From contig NZ_CP044067.1 of assembly GCF_008693385.1 (NCBI RefSeq), positions 124,001-188,000 of the forward strand: 64,000 nucleotides of DNA, written 5' to 3'. The position numbers and the translations under genes were made by a program. Positions 8,520-17,281 of this stretch are shown in pieces. Each line of letters opens with the position of its first letter. Within the stretch, counting starts at the first letter, position 1. The stretch is from Cupriavidus pauculus. Lineage in GTDB: Bacteria > Pseudomonadota > Gammaproteobacteria > Burkholderiales > Burkholderiaceae. The notes below the pieces were generated by a model that was given only the letters and a program-made list of their open reading frames with translations, was not told the DNA's origin and did no database searches.

Positions 8520-9896
8520 ATGACTCAACGAAGCGGGCAAATCAGCCTCGGCGCGTTCCTGTATCCCTCCGGCCACCATATCGCGGCGTGGCGTCATCCC
8601 GATGCGCAGGCCGATGGCGGGATCGACTTCCGGTTCTACGCGGACCTCGCGCGCGCGGCCGAGGCGGCGAAGTTCGACCTGATCTTTCTCGCGGACGGCG
8701 CGGGCACGCGCGGCGACAACGTCGAGGTGCTGAGCCGCGTCGCCCATAGCTATCAGGCACAGTTCGAGCCGCTGACACTGTTGTCGGCGCTGTCGGCGGT
8801 GACGGAGCGGATCGGCCTTGTGGCCACCGCCTCGACCTCGTTCAACGAGCCGTATCACGTGGCGCGCAAGTTCGCGTCGCTCGACCATCTGTCCGGCGGC
8901 CGCGCGGGCTGGAACGTGGTGACCACGGGAAACGAGCACGAGGCGCGCAACTTCAACCTCGACAAACACTACGCGCACGCGGACCGCTACGCGCGGGCAC
9001 GCGAGTTCGTCGAAGTGGTCACCGGACTGTGGAACAGCTGGGAGGACGACGCGTTCGTGCGGGACAAGGAACGCGGCATCTTCTACGACGCGGCCAAGCG
9101 CCATGTGCTGCATCACCGCGGCGAGCACTTCAAGGTGCAGGGGCCGCTGAGCGTCTCCCGTACGCCTCAGGGACATCCGGTGGTGGTGCAGGCGGGATCG
9201 TCGGAAGCCGGCAAGGAGCTTGCGGCGCGCAATGGCGAGGTCGTGTTCACCGCGCAGCAGACGCTCGAGGAAGCCGTCGCGTTCTATGCGGACCTGAAGG
9301 GCAGGCTCGCGCGGTATGGCCGTTCGCATGACGATCTGCGCGTGATGCCGGGCGTCTTCCCGGTGGTCGGCGCGAGCGAGGCGGAGGCCCGCGAGAAGTT
9401 CGAGCAACTGCAGGCGCTGATCGATCCCGTGGTCGGGCTGTCGCTGCTATCGACGATCGCGGGCGGCGTGGACCTGTCGCAGTATCCGCTCGACGGTCCC
9501 ATTCCGGATCTGCCGGAGACCAATGGCACCAAGAGCCGCCAGCAACTCGTGATCGATCTCGCGCGGCGGGAGAACCTGACCATTCGGCAACTGTACCAAC
9601 GCGTGGCCGGCGCGCGCGGGCATTGGCAGCTCGTCGGCACGGCGTCGCAGATCGCCGATGAGCTCGAGGAGCGGTTCCGGCATTACGGCGCCGATGGCTA
9701 CAACATCATGGCCCCGTATCTGCCGGGCGGTCTCCATGACTTTATCGCGCACGTGATTCCGGAACTGCGGCGGCGGGGGTTGTATCGGACCGAGTACACG
9801 GGGACGACGTTGCGGGAGCATCTTGGGCTCAAGCGGCCCGCGCATCCCGCAACGGTGTCCGCGTCGACCCTCACACCCGCCTTGCAGCCCGCCTGA
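8520..9896 (+). CDS. FMN-dependent monooxygenase, NtaA/SnaA/DszA family (first copy)
   Basis: Bacterial-luciferase-fold monooxygenase of 458 residues. It starts MTQRSGQISLGAFLYPSGHH and carries family segments: FDLIFLADG (residues about 52-60), ATASTSFNEPYHVARKFASLDHLSGGR, the flavin-region stretch GRAGWNVVTTG, and AGSSEAGKELAARNGEVVF. Members use FMNH2 from a separate reductase to oxidise sulfones, nitrilotriacetate, EDTA or similar compounds. No flavin reductase gene is seen nearby. The ATG at 8520 matches the family N-terminus; an open frame extends upstream to 8142 across the divergent promoter region and is rejected. It is transcribed divergently from the DszC-like gene, so both operons could share regulation. 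Confidence 0.92.
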   Translation: MTQRSGQISLGAFLYPSGHHIAAWRHPDAQADGGIDFRFYADLARAAEAAKFDLIFLADGAGTRGDNVEVLSRVAHSYQAQFEPLTLLSALSAVTERIGLVATASTSFNEPYHVARKFASLDHLSGGRAGWNVVTTGNEHEARNFNLDKHYAHADRYARAREFVEVVTGLWNSWEDDAFVRDKERGIFYDAAKRHVLHHRGEHFKVQGPLSVSRTPQGHPVVVQAGSSEAGKELAARNGEVVFTAQQTLEEAVAFYADLKGRLARYGRSHDDLRVMPGVFPVVGASEAEAREKFEQLQALIDPVVGLSLLSTIAGGVDLSQYPLDGPIPDLPETNGTKSRQQLVIDLARRENLTIRQLYQRVAGARGHWQLVGTASQIADELEERFRHYGADGYNIMAPYLPGGLHDFIAHVIPELRRRGLYRTEYTGTTLREHLGLKRPAHPATVSASTLTPALQPA

Positions 9897-9929
9897 CCCG
9901 ATCCCGTTGCCTTATCGACACTCATCACC

Positions 9930-11348
9930 GTGCCAAAAGAAATCCGCATCAACGCCTTCGTCACGTTCGCCCCGAGCCATCTGTCGCCGGGCCTGTGGAA
10001 GCATCCGCGCGACAAATCGCTGCAATACCACACGCTGGCCTACTGGACCGAACTCGCGCAGATCGCGGAACGCGGCCTCTACGACGCGCTGTTCTGGGCC
10101 GACGGCATCAGTACGTATAGCGTGTACGGCAATTCGCACGCGCCGGCCATTCGCGGCGCGCTGCAGTTTCCGCGCCTGGATCCATTGCTGCTCGTCTCCG
10201 CGATGGCGCAGGTCACGACGCACCTGGGCTTCGCGGTGACGAGCAGCACGACCTACGAGCCGCCGTATCAGTTCGCGCGCCGCATGTCGACGCTCGACCA
10301 TCTGACGGGTGGCCGCGTGGGCTGGAATATCGTGACGAGCTTCGGCAACACGGGCACGAAGGCCGTGGGCCTCGGCGAATCGCGCGGGCACGACGAGCGC
10401 TACGACGTGGCGGACGAGTATATGGAACTGCTATACAAGCTGTGGGAAGGCAGCTGGGAGGACGATGCCGCGGTACGCGACCGCGAGGGACAGGTCTTTG
10501 CGGACCCGAGCAAGGTGCACGAGATCCATCACGACGGCAAGTACTACCAGATGGAAGGCGTGCACTACAGCGAGCCGTCCCCGCAGCGCACACCGCTGCT
10601 GTATCAGGCCGGCGCCTCCGCGCGCGGGAAGGACTTCGCCGCCAAACACGCGGAATGCGTGTTTATCAGCGCGCCGAGCCGCAAGGTCATTCGCGATACG
10701 GTGGAGGACACCCGCCGCCGCGTGGCGGAGCAGGGGCGCGATCCGGCATCGGTGCTGTTCTTCATGCTGCTGACCGTGATCGTCGGCCGTACCGAGGAGG
10801 AGGCGCGCGCGAAGCTCGCCGATATCGAGCAGCATGTGAGCCTCGAAGGCGCGCTGGCGCTGTTCTCGCGCTGGACCGGTGTCGATCTGGCCGGCAAGGA
10901 TATCGACGCGCCGTTCACGTACGAGCGCAGCGAGGCCATGCAATCGACGATCGAGGGCTTTACCATCGGCGATCCGGACCGCGTATGGACCATCGGTGAA
11001 CTGGCGCGGCATAACGCGATCGGCGGCAAGGGGCCTGTCATCGTCGGCTCCCCGGAGCAGGTGGCGGACGCGATGCAGGCGTGGATCGAGGACACGGGCG
11101 TCGATGGCTTCAATCTCAGCTACACGATCATGCCCGATTCGCATCGCGACTTCGTGGAGCTCGTGGTGCCCGAACTGCAGCGGCGCGGCGTCTACAAGAC
11201 CGAATATCGCCCCGGCACGCTCCGCGAGAAGCTGTATGGCGACGGCCGTGCGCTGCTCGGCGAGGATCACGTGGCGGCCAGCCATCGGGTGCGGGAAGGT
11301 GACCGCGAAGGTGTCCGCGAAGGTGCACGGGAAGGGGAAACCGTATGA
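9930..11348 (+). CDS. FMN-dependent monooxygenase, NtaA/SnaA/DszA family (second copy)
   Basis: Second luciferase-fold monooxygenase, 472 residues, starting from GTG at 9930 (PKEIRINAFVTF). It has the family landmarks ARRMSTLDHLTGGRVGWNIVTS and YQAGASARGKDFAAKHAECVF. It is clearly diverged from the first copy, so this is a paralogous pair with probably different substrates or steps, not a recent duplication. The last 20 residues are unusual: REG-type tetrapeptides repeat four times, encoded by a 12-bp tandem repeat at 11289-11336, giving a charged tail. The stop overlaps the next gene start as ATGA. Confidence 0.92.
   Translation: MPKEIRINAFVTFAPSHLSPGLWKHPRDKSLQYHTLAYWTELAQIAERGLYDALFWADGISTYSVYGNSHAPAIRGALQFPRLDPLLLVSAMAQVTTHLGFAVTSSTTYEPPYQFARRMSTLDHLTGGRVGWNIVTSFGNTGTKAVGLGESRGHDERYDVADEYMELLYKLWEGSWEDDAAVRDREGQVFADPSKVHEIHHDGKYYQMEGVHYSEPSPQRTPLLYQAGASARGKDFAAKHAECVFISAPSRKVIRDTVEDTRRRVAEQGRDPASVLFFMLLTVIVGRTEEEARAKLADIEQHVSLEGALALFSRWTGVDLAGKDIDAPFTYERSEAMQSTIEGFTIGDPDRVWTIGELARHNAIGGKGPVIVGSPEQVADAMQAWIEDTGVDGFNLSYTIMPDSHRDFVELVVPELQRRGVYKTEYRPGTLREKLYGDGRALLGEDHVAASHRVREGDREGVREGAREGETV
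11289..11336 (+). repeat. Tandem repeat, 12 bp x 4, in the 3' end of the monooxygenase gene
   Basis: Four imperfect copies of a 12-bp unit (consensus GTCCGCGAAGGT) lie in frame and encode VREG, DREG, VREG, AREG just before the stop codon. Length changes by unit would keep the frame and only alter the C-terminal tail. Confidence 0.9.
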
Positions 11349-12811
11349 CAGCGCCATCCGCTATCCCACGCATTGCGATCGTCGGCGGCGGTTTCGCGGG
11401 CGTGGCCGTCGCGCTGCGGCTGCTGCGCCAGTCGCCGGTGCCGCTCCATATCGATCTGATCGAACCGGCCGAGACACCGGGACTTGGCGTGGCCTATGCC
11501 ACGGCGTTGCCGCATCACCTGATCAACGGCATCAGCAAGATGATCAGCCTGTTCGACGACGAGCCCGGGCACTTCACGGACTGGCTTGCGCGGCAGGTGG
11601 CCGCGGGTGCCTGGACGCCGCCGGAGGGCGTGGCGCTGGGCGACAGTCTGCCGCCGCGGCGGCTCTACGGTGCCTATCTTCAGGAAGCGTGGACGACCTG
11701 CATGGCGACCCACCCGGCAGCATTGCGCGAGGGCCTGACGCTCGAGCATCTGCGTGCGCGCGCGACGGGCTTGCAGCGGGTAGGCAAGTCCTACGTGGTG
11801 ACGCTCGGCGACGGCCGCCGGCGGCATGCTGACAAGGTCGTGCTGGCCACGGGCCTGATGCAACGCCGCGCGAAGGATCTGCCGTTTGCCATCGACGATG
11901 CGGTGCTCGCATCGCGTGCGTATGTCCATGACCAATGGGCGCCGGGCGCGCTCGATGGCATCGCGCGCGGGCGACGCATCGTCTATCTCGGTGCGGGCCT
12001 GAGCGCGCTGGACGGTCTGATTTCCGCCGAGCATGCGGGGTTTCGGGGCGAACATGTGGCGATCTCGCGCAAGGGGCTTGCCGTCAACGAACGTCGCGCA
12101 CTGGAGCCGTGGCCCGACTTCGTCGAGATTCCAGAGCACGGCCTGACGCTGCGCGAGCTCGTCCGGCAGGTCCATCCCCAGCTGCGCCGGTTGCGCGCGC
12201 AGGGCGAGGACTGGCAGCGCATCGTGCCGACATTGCGGCTGCATGTGGATGCGCTATGGGCGCGCGCATCCGAAGCCGAACGCCGCCGCTTCGTCCGTAC
12301 GCTGCGATCGCTATGGGACGTGTCGCTGCATCGCTCGGCGCCGGTGGCGCTTGCCTGGCAAACGCGCGTCAAGGCCGATGGACGCTATCGTCATGAGGCC
12401 GGGCAGTTGCTGGCGGTGGAGGCGCTGGCCGACGGCCGGCTGGCCGTGCGCTGGCGCGAGCGCGGCGGTACCGCGGTGCATACGCTCGAGGCAGACCGCG
12501 TGGTCAATTGCCTCGGTTTCGAATACGACTGGCGACGCAGCGACGATCCGCTTTGCCGCGATGTGCTGGCACGCGGGCTCGTGCTGCCCGACCCGCTGGG
12601 CTTTGGCCTGCAGGCGGCGCGCGACACCTGCGCGCTGCTCGACGCGCATGGGCACCCGCAGGCGGGGCTCCATGCCGTGGGGCATCCATTGCGCGGGGTC
12701 TTCTGGGAGTCGAATGCCGTGACCGAGCATATTCCGCAGGTCGGCAAGGTGACGCGCGCGTTGATCGCGCAACTGGAAGCCGCGCGTATCGAGGAGCGTG
12801 CGGTGGCGTAA
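11345..12811 (+). CDS. FAD/NAD(P)-binding protein (NAD_binding_9 type)
   Basis: Cytosolic flavoprotein of 488 residues. The N-terminal FAD motif is RIAIVGGGFAGVAVALRLL (about residues 8-26), followed by GLGVAYATALPHHLING, typical of the uncharacterised FAD/NAD(P)-binding family PF13454. Later segments IVYLGAGLSALDGL (second dinucleotide site) and VVNCLGFEYDW near residue 380 fit the same family. It is coupled to the upstream monooxygenase by ATGA overlap. In this setting it could supply reduced flavin or act on a product of the monooxygenases, but the family has no firm general function. No signal peptide is seen. Confidence 0.85.
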   Translation: MTAPSAIPRIAIVGGGFAGVAVALRLLRQSPVPLHIDLIEPAETPGLGVAYATALPHHLINGISKMISLFDDEPGHFTDWLARQVAAGAWTPPEGVALGDSLPPRRLYGAYLQEAWTTCMATHPAALREGLTLEHLRARATGLQRVGKSYVVTLGDGRRRHADKVVLATGLMQRRAKDLPFAIDDAVLASRAYVHDQWAPGALDGIARGRRIVYLGAGLSALDGLISAEHAGFRGEHVAISRKGLAVNERRALEPWPDFVEIPEHGLTLRELVRQVHPQLRRLRAQGEDWQRIVPTLRLHVDALWARASEAERRRFVRTLRSLWDVSLHRSAPVALAWQTRVKADGRYRHEAGQLLAVEALADGRLAVRWRERGGTAVHTLEADRVVNCLGFEYDWRRSDDPLCRDVLARGLVLPDPLGFGLQAARDTCALLDAHGHPQAGLHAVGHPLRGVFWESNAVTEHIPQVGKVTRALIAQLEAARIEERAVA

Positions 12812-12917
12812 GCGTGGCTGCGTCGACAAGTGCATATGGTTATCGGCATTCATTCGTTCCCGTGCACATACCCCGGGCCGTATCCTGCAGTCTCGTATCA
12901 CGGCACTGACAGGAGCC

Positions 12918-13877
12918 ATGGCAATCTACCTCGACGATCGGCAACGCGAAGAGCTGACGCGCGCGGCGCGGCACTGGCTCTGGCGCACGGAAATGCCGAC
13001 ATGGATGCTTGTGGTGGCCGTCTATGGATCCTGGTTCGGCGTCGCGGCCAACGCGGCGCGGCTGGGATTGCCGCTGACCTGCGTGCTGCTCACGCTGGCC
13101 ACCACGTGGTACCTCTCGCTGCAGCACGAGCTGCTGCATGGTCATCCGACGCGCGTGCCATGGCTCAATACGTTGCTCGGCGCGGCGCCCCTCGGCGTAT
13201 GGCTCCCGTACGGCCTCTACCGGCGCGCGCATCTCCAGCATCACGATGCGGAGCTCACGCATCCCGAGGCGGATCCTGAAAGCTATTTCCTGTTTCCGAT
13301 CGAATGGCAGGCGGCGGGTCCGCTGCGCCGCCGGCTCTACGCCACGCGCAATACGCTGCTCGGGCGCGTGGTGCTGCAGCCCGCGTTCTCGATCTACGCG
13401 ATCGCGGCGGAGGCGGCGGGCAAGGTGAGGGCGGGGGACTGGCGCGATGTGCCGATGTGGCTCGCGCATCTGTCGGCGCTGGCGGCATTGCTGGGGTGGC
13501 TGCAATATGCTTGCGGCATCCCCGTGTGGCTGGTGCTCTGCGGCGTTGTATATCCAGCCATGTCGCTCGCGGCCATCCGGTCGTTCCAGGAACACCGTCC
13601 CAGCGATTCGCATCCGGGCCGCAGCATCATCAACGATGCGGGGCTGGGCTGGCGGCTGCTGTTCCTCAATAACAACTATCACCTCGTGCATCACGATCTG
13701 CCCTCGGTGCCGTGGTTCGCGCTCGGCTGGGTGTACCGGCGTCGCGCGGAGGACTACCTGGCACGCAATGACGGCTTTTTCGTGCGGGGCTATCGGGAAT
13801 GGCTGCGGCGGTATGCGTGGCGCCCGGTGGCACCCGTCGCGCACCCGATATTTCAGGGACCGTCCAGCCATGGCTAA
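12918..13877 (+). CDS. Membrane fatty-acid desaturase-family protein
   Basis: Di-iron membrane enzyme of 319 residues with the three histidine boxes in the expected order: HELLHGH (about residue 74), HLQHHD (about residue 111) and HLVHHD (about residue 262), separated by hydrophobic helices. The ATG at 12918 follows AGGAG; the open frame upstream to 12798 reads through non-gene sequence. The family includes desaturases and hydroxylases of lipids, alkanes and ketocarotenoids. Here the gene overlaps the next one (PhnD-like) by eight bases. What a membrane oxygenase does next to soluble FMN monooxygenases is not clear; hydroxylation of a hydrophobic organosulfur compound is one possibility. Confidence 0.9.
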   Translation: MAIYLDDRQREELTRAARHWLWRTEMPTWMLVVAVYGSWFGVAANAARLGLPLTCVLLTLATTWYLSLQHELLHGHPTRVPWLNTLLGAAPLGVWLPYGLYRRAHLQHHDAELTHPEADPESYFLFPIEWQAAGPLRRRLYATRNTLLGRVVLQPAFSIYAIAAEAAGKVRAGDWRDVPMWLAHLSALAALLGWLQYACGIPVWLVLCGVVYPAMSLAAIRSFQEHRPSDSHPGRSIINDAGLGWRLLFLNNNYHLVHHDLPSVPWFALGWVYRRRAEDYLARNDGFFVRGYREWLRRYAWRPVAPVAHPIFQGPSSHG

Positions 13878-14718
13878 GCTCGAGCGCTGGGTAGCCGCAC
13901 TGCCCATGTACAACGTTTCCGCATCCCTGCGCGCCGACTGGCTCGAGCTGATCGAGCGCGTGGGCGACGCACTGGCACGCGACGGTGCGGCCGAGGGGAG
14001 CGCCATCGCCCTGCGCGCCGTGGATCCCGGCGAAGGCCACGATGCCCTGCAGGCATTCTGGCATCGCGACGATCTGCTGCTGTCGCAGACCTGCGGACTC
14101 CCGCTCGTACGCGGACTGGCGCCGCACGTGCGCCTGATCGGCACGCCGCGGTTCGACGTGCCGGGCTGTCACCGGCAACGCTATCGCAGCGCGCTCGTGG
14201 TGCGCGCGGGCGGTCCCAGGTCGCTGGCCGACTGTCGCGGCGCGCGTGCCGCCTGCAACGGCCCCGATTCGCATAGCGGCATGAATGCGCTGCGCCATGC
14301 GGTGGCGCCGCTGGTCAAGGCAGACACCGACGGCGGCCGGTTCTTCAGCCAGATCGTGCTCACCGGTTCCCATCTGGCGTCGCTGGCCGCGCTGGGCAAC
14401 GACGAAGCGGACGTGGCCGCCATCGATTGCGTCACGCTGGCATTCGCGGCCGAGCATCATCCCGAACTGGTGGCCGGCGTGCGGCAGATCGGCTTTACGC
14501 GGCCCGTGCCCGGGCTGCCGTTTATCGCTTCCCGGCGCGCGAGCGTGGCGCTGGTCCGCCGCGTACGCGCGGCCTTGCGCAGCGTGCTGCACGAGCGCCC
14601 CGACCTCAGTGCGCGGCTCCACCTGGGAGACGTGGTGCGCTCCACCGTGGCCGACTACCTGCCGATTGCCTCGATGGAGCGCGAGGCGCAGCTGCGCGGC
14701 TACGCGCAACTGGCCTGA
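13870..14718 (+). CDS. PhnD/SsuA/transferrin-family binding-protein-like, no signal peptide
   Basis: Product of 282 residues resembling phosphonate-type periplasmic binding proteins: PDSHSGMNALRHAVAPL, then VLTGSHLASLAALG and ADVAAIDCVTLAF are typical of the fold. The N-terminus (MAKLERWVAALPMYNVSASLR) has no signal peptide. This is odd for a binding protein, and no permease or ATPase partner is adjacent. The start overlaps the desaturase end by eight bases, indicating tight coupling. It may be a cytosolic sensor or chaperone-like binder, or may have lost export. Function is unassigned. Confidence 0.82.
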   Translation: MAKLERWVAALPMYNVSASLRADWLELIERVGDALARDGAAEGSAIALRAVDPGEGHDALQAFWHRDDLLLSQTCGLPLVRGLAPHVRLIGTPRFDVPGCHRQRYRSALVVRAGGPRSLADCRGARAACNGPDSHSGMNALRHAVAPLVKADTDGGRFFSQIVLTGSHLASLAALGNDEADVAAIDCVTLAFAAEHHPELVAGVRQIGFTRPVPGLPFIASRRASVALVRRVRAALRSVLHERPDLSARLHLGDVVRSTVADYLPIASMEREAQLRGYAQLA

Positions 14719-14733
14719 CCGGCGCCGGTCAGC

Positions 14734-14760
14734 GTTCGGTTAACGTTCGGTTAACGTTGA
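14734..14760. repeat. Tandem repeat, 11 bp x 2.4, covering the metQ-like stop codon
   Basis: Unit GTTCGGTTAAC occurs twice at 14734-14755, followed by a partial GTT. The TTA at 14751-14753 is the stop codon (TAA) of the minus-strand MetQ-like gene, so the duplication copies the stop codon and its neighbourhood into the short gap between the convergent genes. Confidence 0.85.
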
Positions 14761-15587
14761 TACGCCGGAGGATTGAAGCCCGCAAACTTCTGCTGGGTCA
14801 CGGCCTTGAACTCGGCCGACCGATACGCATCGCGGATATCGGCGACAAACGGCCGATTGATATCGGTCGTGCGCACGGCCACGAGGTTCATGTAGTAGTC
14901 CGGAATGGCTTCCAGCTTCAGCGCCGATGTCAGCGACAGCCCCGACGCCAGCGCGAAGTTGCCGTTGACGAACGCATAGTCCACATCGTCGAGCGAGCGC
15001 GGCAACTGCGCGGCCTCCAGTTGCACGAGCTTGAGCTTGTGCGGATTGCCGTCGATATCGCGCTCGGACGCGCGCACGGCGTCGGTGCCCGGCTTGAGCG
15101 TGACCCAGCCGATCTGCTGCAGAATCGCGATCGCGCGCGCAAGGTTGGTCGGGTCGTTCGGCAGCGAGACCGTCGCGCCGCTCTTCACGTCCTGCAGCGA
15201 CTTGTGCTTGCGGCTGTAGATGCCGATCGGCGCGGTCGGCACCTTCACGACCTCCGACAGTTGCAGCTTGCGATCCGACGAGAACTTCTTCAGATACACC
15301 TCGTGCTGGAAGGCATTGGCGTCGATCGCCCCGTCGGCGAGTGCGAGGTTCGGCTGCACGTAGTCGCTGAACTCGACGATCGTCACCTTGTACCCGCGCT
15401 GTTCGAGAATCGGCTTGATCCCGAAGCGCACCTGATCCGCGTACGGGCCTGCCGTCGCGCCGAAGCGAATTTCCTTCTTGTCCGCATCGGCCGCGTGCGC
15501 GATACCGGCCGTCTGCATGACACCGCCCGCGATCACTGCCGCCAGCAGTGCCAACGTGCGCCGGCGGTAGATCGTTCCTGCTTTCAT
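14751..15587 (-). CDS. metQ: MetQ/NlpA-family substrate-binding protein
   Basis: Binding protein of 278 residues with a signal peptide (LALLAAVIAGGVMQTAGIAHA) and then the family core: IRFGATAGPYADQVRF, NAFQHEVYLKKF, VPTAPIGIYSRKHKSL, VSLPNDPTNLARA and DYAFVNGNFALASG. NlpA-family members bind methionine and are usually lipoproteins. Here no lipobox cysteine is seen, so it should be free in the periplasm. The ATG at 15587 follows GGGGAG. MetN and MetI are absent; it is instead the last gene of a sulfonate/taurine-type ABC operon, 31 bases after the ATPase. It may deliver methionine or a related thioether to a permease elsewhere, or serve the local one. Confidence 0.88.
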   Translation of the reverse strand: MKAGTIYRRRTLALLAAVIAGGVMQTAGIAHAADADKKEIRFGATAGPYADQVRFGIKPILEQRGYKVTIVEFSDYVQPNLALADGAIDANAFQHEVYLKKFSSDRKLQLSEVVKVPTAPIGIYSRKHKSLQDVKSGATVSLPNDPTNLARAIAILQQIGWVTLKPGTDAVRASERDIDGNPHKLKLVQLEAAQLPRSLDDVDYAFVNGNFALASGLSLTSALKLEAIPDYYMNLVAVRTTDINRPFVADIRDAYRSAEFKAVTQQKFAGFNPPAYQR

Positions 15588-15618
15588 ATTCACTCCCCTG
15601 TGTTCGTTATCGAAATAG

Positions 15619-16458
15619 TCAGACTGCAAACTGAAACGCAAGCGGCACGTGATCGGTCACGACGTGCAGCTGCGGTGCCAGCGGCGGCGCGGCGGCTTCG
15701 GCCGGCTTGTCGCCGAGTTCGCGCAGCACGGTGTCCCGGATGCGCGAGAACGCGGGCGCCGACCGTTCGCGCGGATGGGCGAGATCCACGGGCACGATGC
15801 GGCGGATACGTCCAGGCCGAGGCTCCATGACCACCACGCGTTCGCCGAGGTAGACCGCTTCCTCGACGTCATGCGTGACGAGAATCATCGTGATGCCCTC
15901 GGCCTGCCAGATGCGGTGGAGTTCCTGTTGCAGGTAAGCGCGCGTCAGCGCATCGAGCGCGCCGAACGGTTCGTCCAGCAGCAGGATGTCCGGACGCGTG
16001 ACGAGCGCCCGCGCGATGGCCACGCGCTGGGACATCCCGCCCGACAACTGGTACGGATAGGCGTGTTCGAAGCCGCCCAGTCCGACGAGGTCGATATGGG
16101 ACTGCACGGTGCGGAACTTGTCGCCTTCGCTGAGGCCGCTGTTCAGCAAGGCCAGCGAGATGTTCTGCTCGACCGTGAGCCACGGAAACAGCCGATGCTC
16201 CTGGAACACGATGCCGCGCTGCAGGCTCGTGCCCACCACGCGCTTGCCGTCGAGCAGGATCTCGCCGCGGTATTCGTCCTCGAGGCCGACGATCAGCCGC
16301 AGCAGCGTGGACTTGCCGCACCCGCTGGTGCCGACCACGCTGACGAATTCGCCGGGCTGGATGGAGAGCGTGATGTCCTCGAGCACCGGCAGGGCCGCGC
16401 CCTTGACGTCGTACTGTTTCGACAAATGCGAGATATCGAGTGTGCCGGCATGTGCCAT
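15619..16458 (-). CDS. NitT/TauT-type ABC transporter ATPase (SsuB/TauB-like)
   Basis: ATPase of about 279 residues. Walker A is GTSGCGKST, the signature is LSGGMSQR, Walker B is [16 protein letters not shown] and the switch histidine lies in [16 protein letters not shown], all typical of the SsuB/TauB/NrtC group. The GMSQR variant, with Ser, replaces the usual Gln or Arg of the signature. Two ATGs are close: 16464 and 16458. A GGAG sits about eight bases before the second, so 16458 was chosen. It is the only ATPase of an operon with two permease genes. Confidence 0.9.
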   Translation of the reverse strand: MAHAGTLDISHLSKQYDVKGAALPVLEDITLSIQPGEFVSVVGTSGCGKSTLLRLIVGLEDEYRGEILLDGKRVVGTSLQRGIVFQEHRLFPWLTVEQNISLALLNSGLSEGDKFRTVQSHIDLVGLGGFEHAYPYQLSGGMSQRVAIARALVTRPDILLLDEPFGALDALTRAYLQQELHRIWQAEGITMILVTHDVEEAVYLGERVVVMEPRPGRIRRIVPVDLAHPRERSAPAFSRIRDTVLRELGDKPAEAAAPPLAPQLHVVTDHVPLAFQFAV

Positions 16459-16479
16459 CGGCATGTCTCCGAAAGAGGT

Positions 16480-17268
16480 TCAGTGGGCGGCGACCGAGCG
16501 GCCGCGCCAGCGCAGCAGCCGCGCCTCGATATGGCCGGCGATCCAGTTGAGGGTGAAGCCGACGAGGCCCACGACGATGACGCCGAACAGCACGAGGTCC
16601 ATCCAGAAGTTCTCGCGGCCGTCGATCATCGTGTTGCCGATGCCCTTGCCGGACACCAGCAGGTACTCGGCGCCGAGCGTGGCCAGCCACGCATAGATCA
16701 GCGCCAGATGAATGCCCGCGAAGATCGCGGGCGAGGCAGCGGGCAGCACCACGCGCCACAGCGTTTGCCGGCGCGTAAAGCGCAGCACGCGCGAGACCTC
16801 GATCAGGTCCGCCGGCACGCCACGAATGCCCTCGAAGGTGTTGAGCACGACGGGGAAGAATGCGGCTAGCGACAGGAAGACGACCTTGGCGGTATCGCCG
16901 AGGCCGAACCAGACCGAGATCAGCGGAATCCACGCGAACAGCGAGATCTGCTTGACCGTGTGGAACGTCGGGCCGACCATTTTCTCGCACAGACGCGACA
17001 GGCCAAGCGCGGTACCGAACAGGAGGCCGACGGTCGTGCCGATGGCGAAACCTGCCAGATCGCGCCACAGGCTGGCGGCCAGGGCCGCGAACAGCTTGCC
17101 GCTGACAATCTGCTCGACGGCGGTATCCCAAACCTTGGACGGCGCCACGAGCAGCGGCGATCTGGACCAGCCGAATGCGACGGCGGCCCACCAGAGCGTA
17201 ACGAGACCGACCGGCAACACCCATCCGCGCAGCACGCGTGGAATGCCCGGCTTCGTGGATGCAATCAT
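16480..17268 (-). CDS. NitT/TauT-type ABC transporter permease (SsuC/TauC-like), second of two
   Basis: Inner-membrane permease of 262 residues with a first helix at VLPVGLVTLWWAAVAFGW and a BPD_transp_1 domain. The EAA loop region is in EVSRVLRFTRRQTLWRVVLPAASP. The start at 17268 is set by GAGGAGG with an eight-base spacer; a longer frame to 17316 would overlap the upstream gene. A single SsuC/TauC normally forms a homodimer, so two tandem permease genes with one ATPase suggest a heterodimeric channel. Confidence 0.88.
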   Translation of the reverse strand: MIASTKPGIPRVLRGWVLPVGLVTLWWAAVAFGWSRSPLLVAPSKVWDTAVEQIVSGKLFAALAASLWRDLAGFAIGTTVGLLFGTALGLSRLCEKMVGPTFHTVKQISLFAWIPLISVWFGLGDTAKVVFLSLAAFFPVVLNTFEGIRGVPADLIEVSRVLRFTRRQTLWRVVLPAASPAIFAGIHLALIYAWLATLGAEYLLVSGKGIGNTMIDGRENFWMDLVLFGVIVVGLVGFTLNWIAGHIEARLLRWRGRSVAAH

Positions 17269-17281
17269 GGCATGTGCCTCC

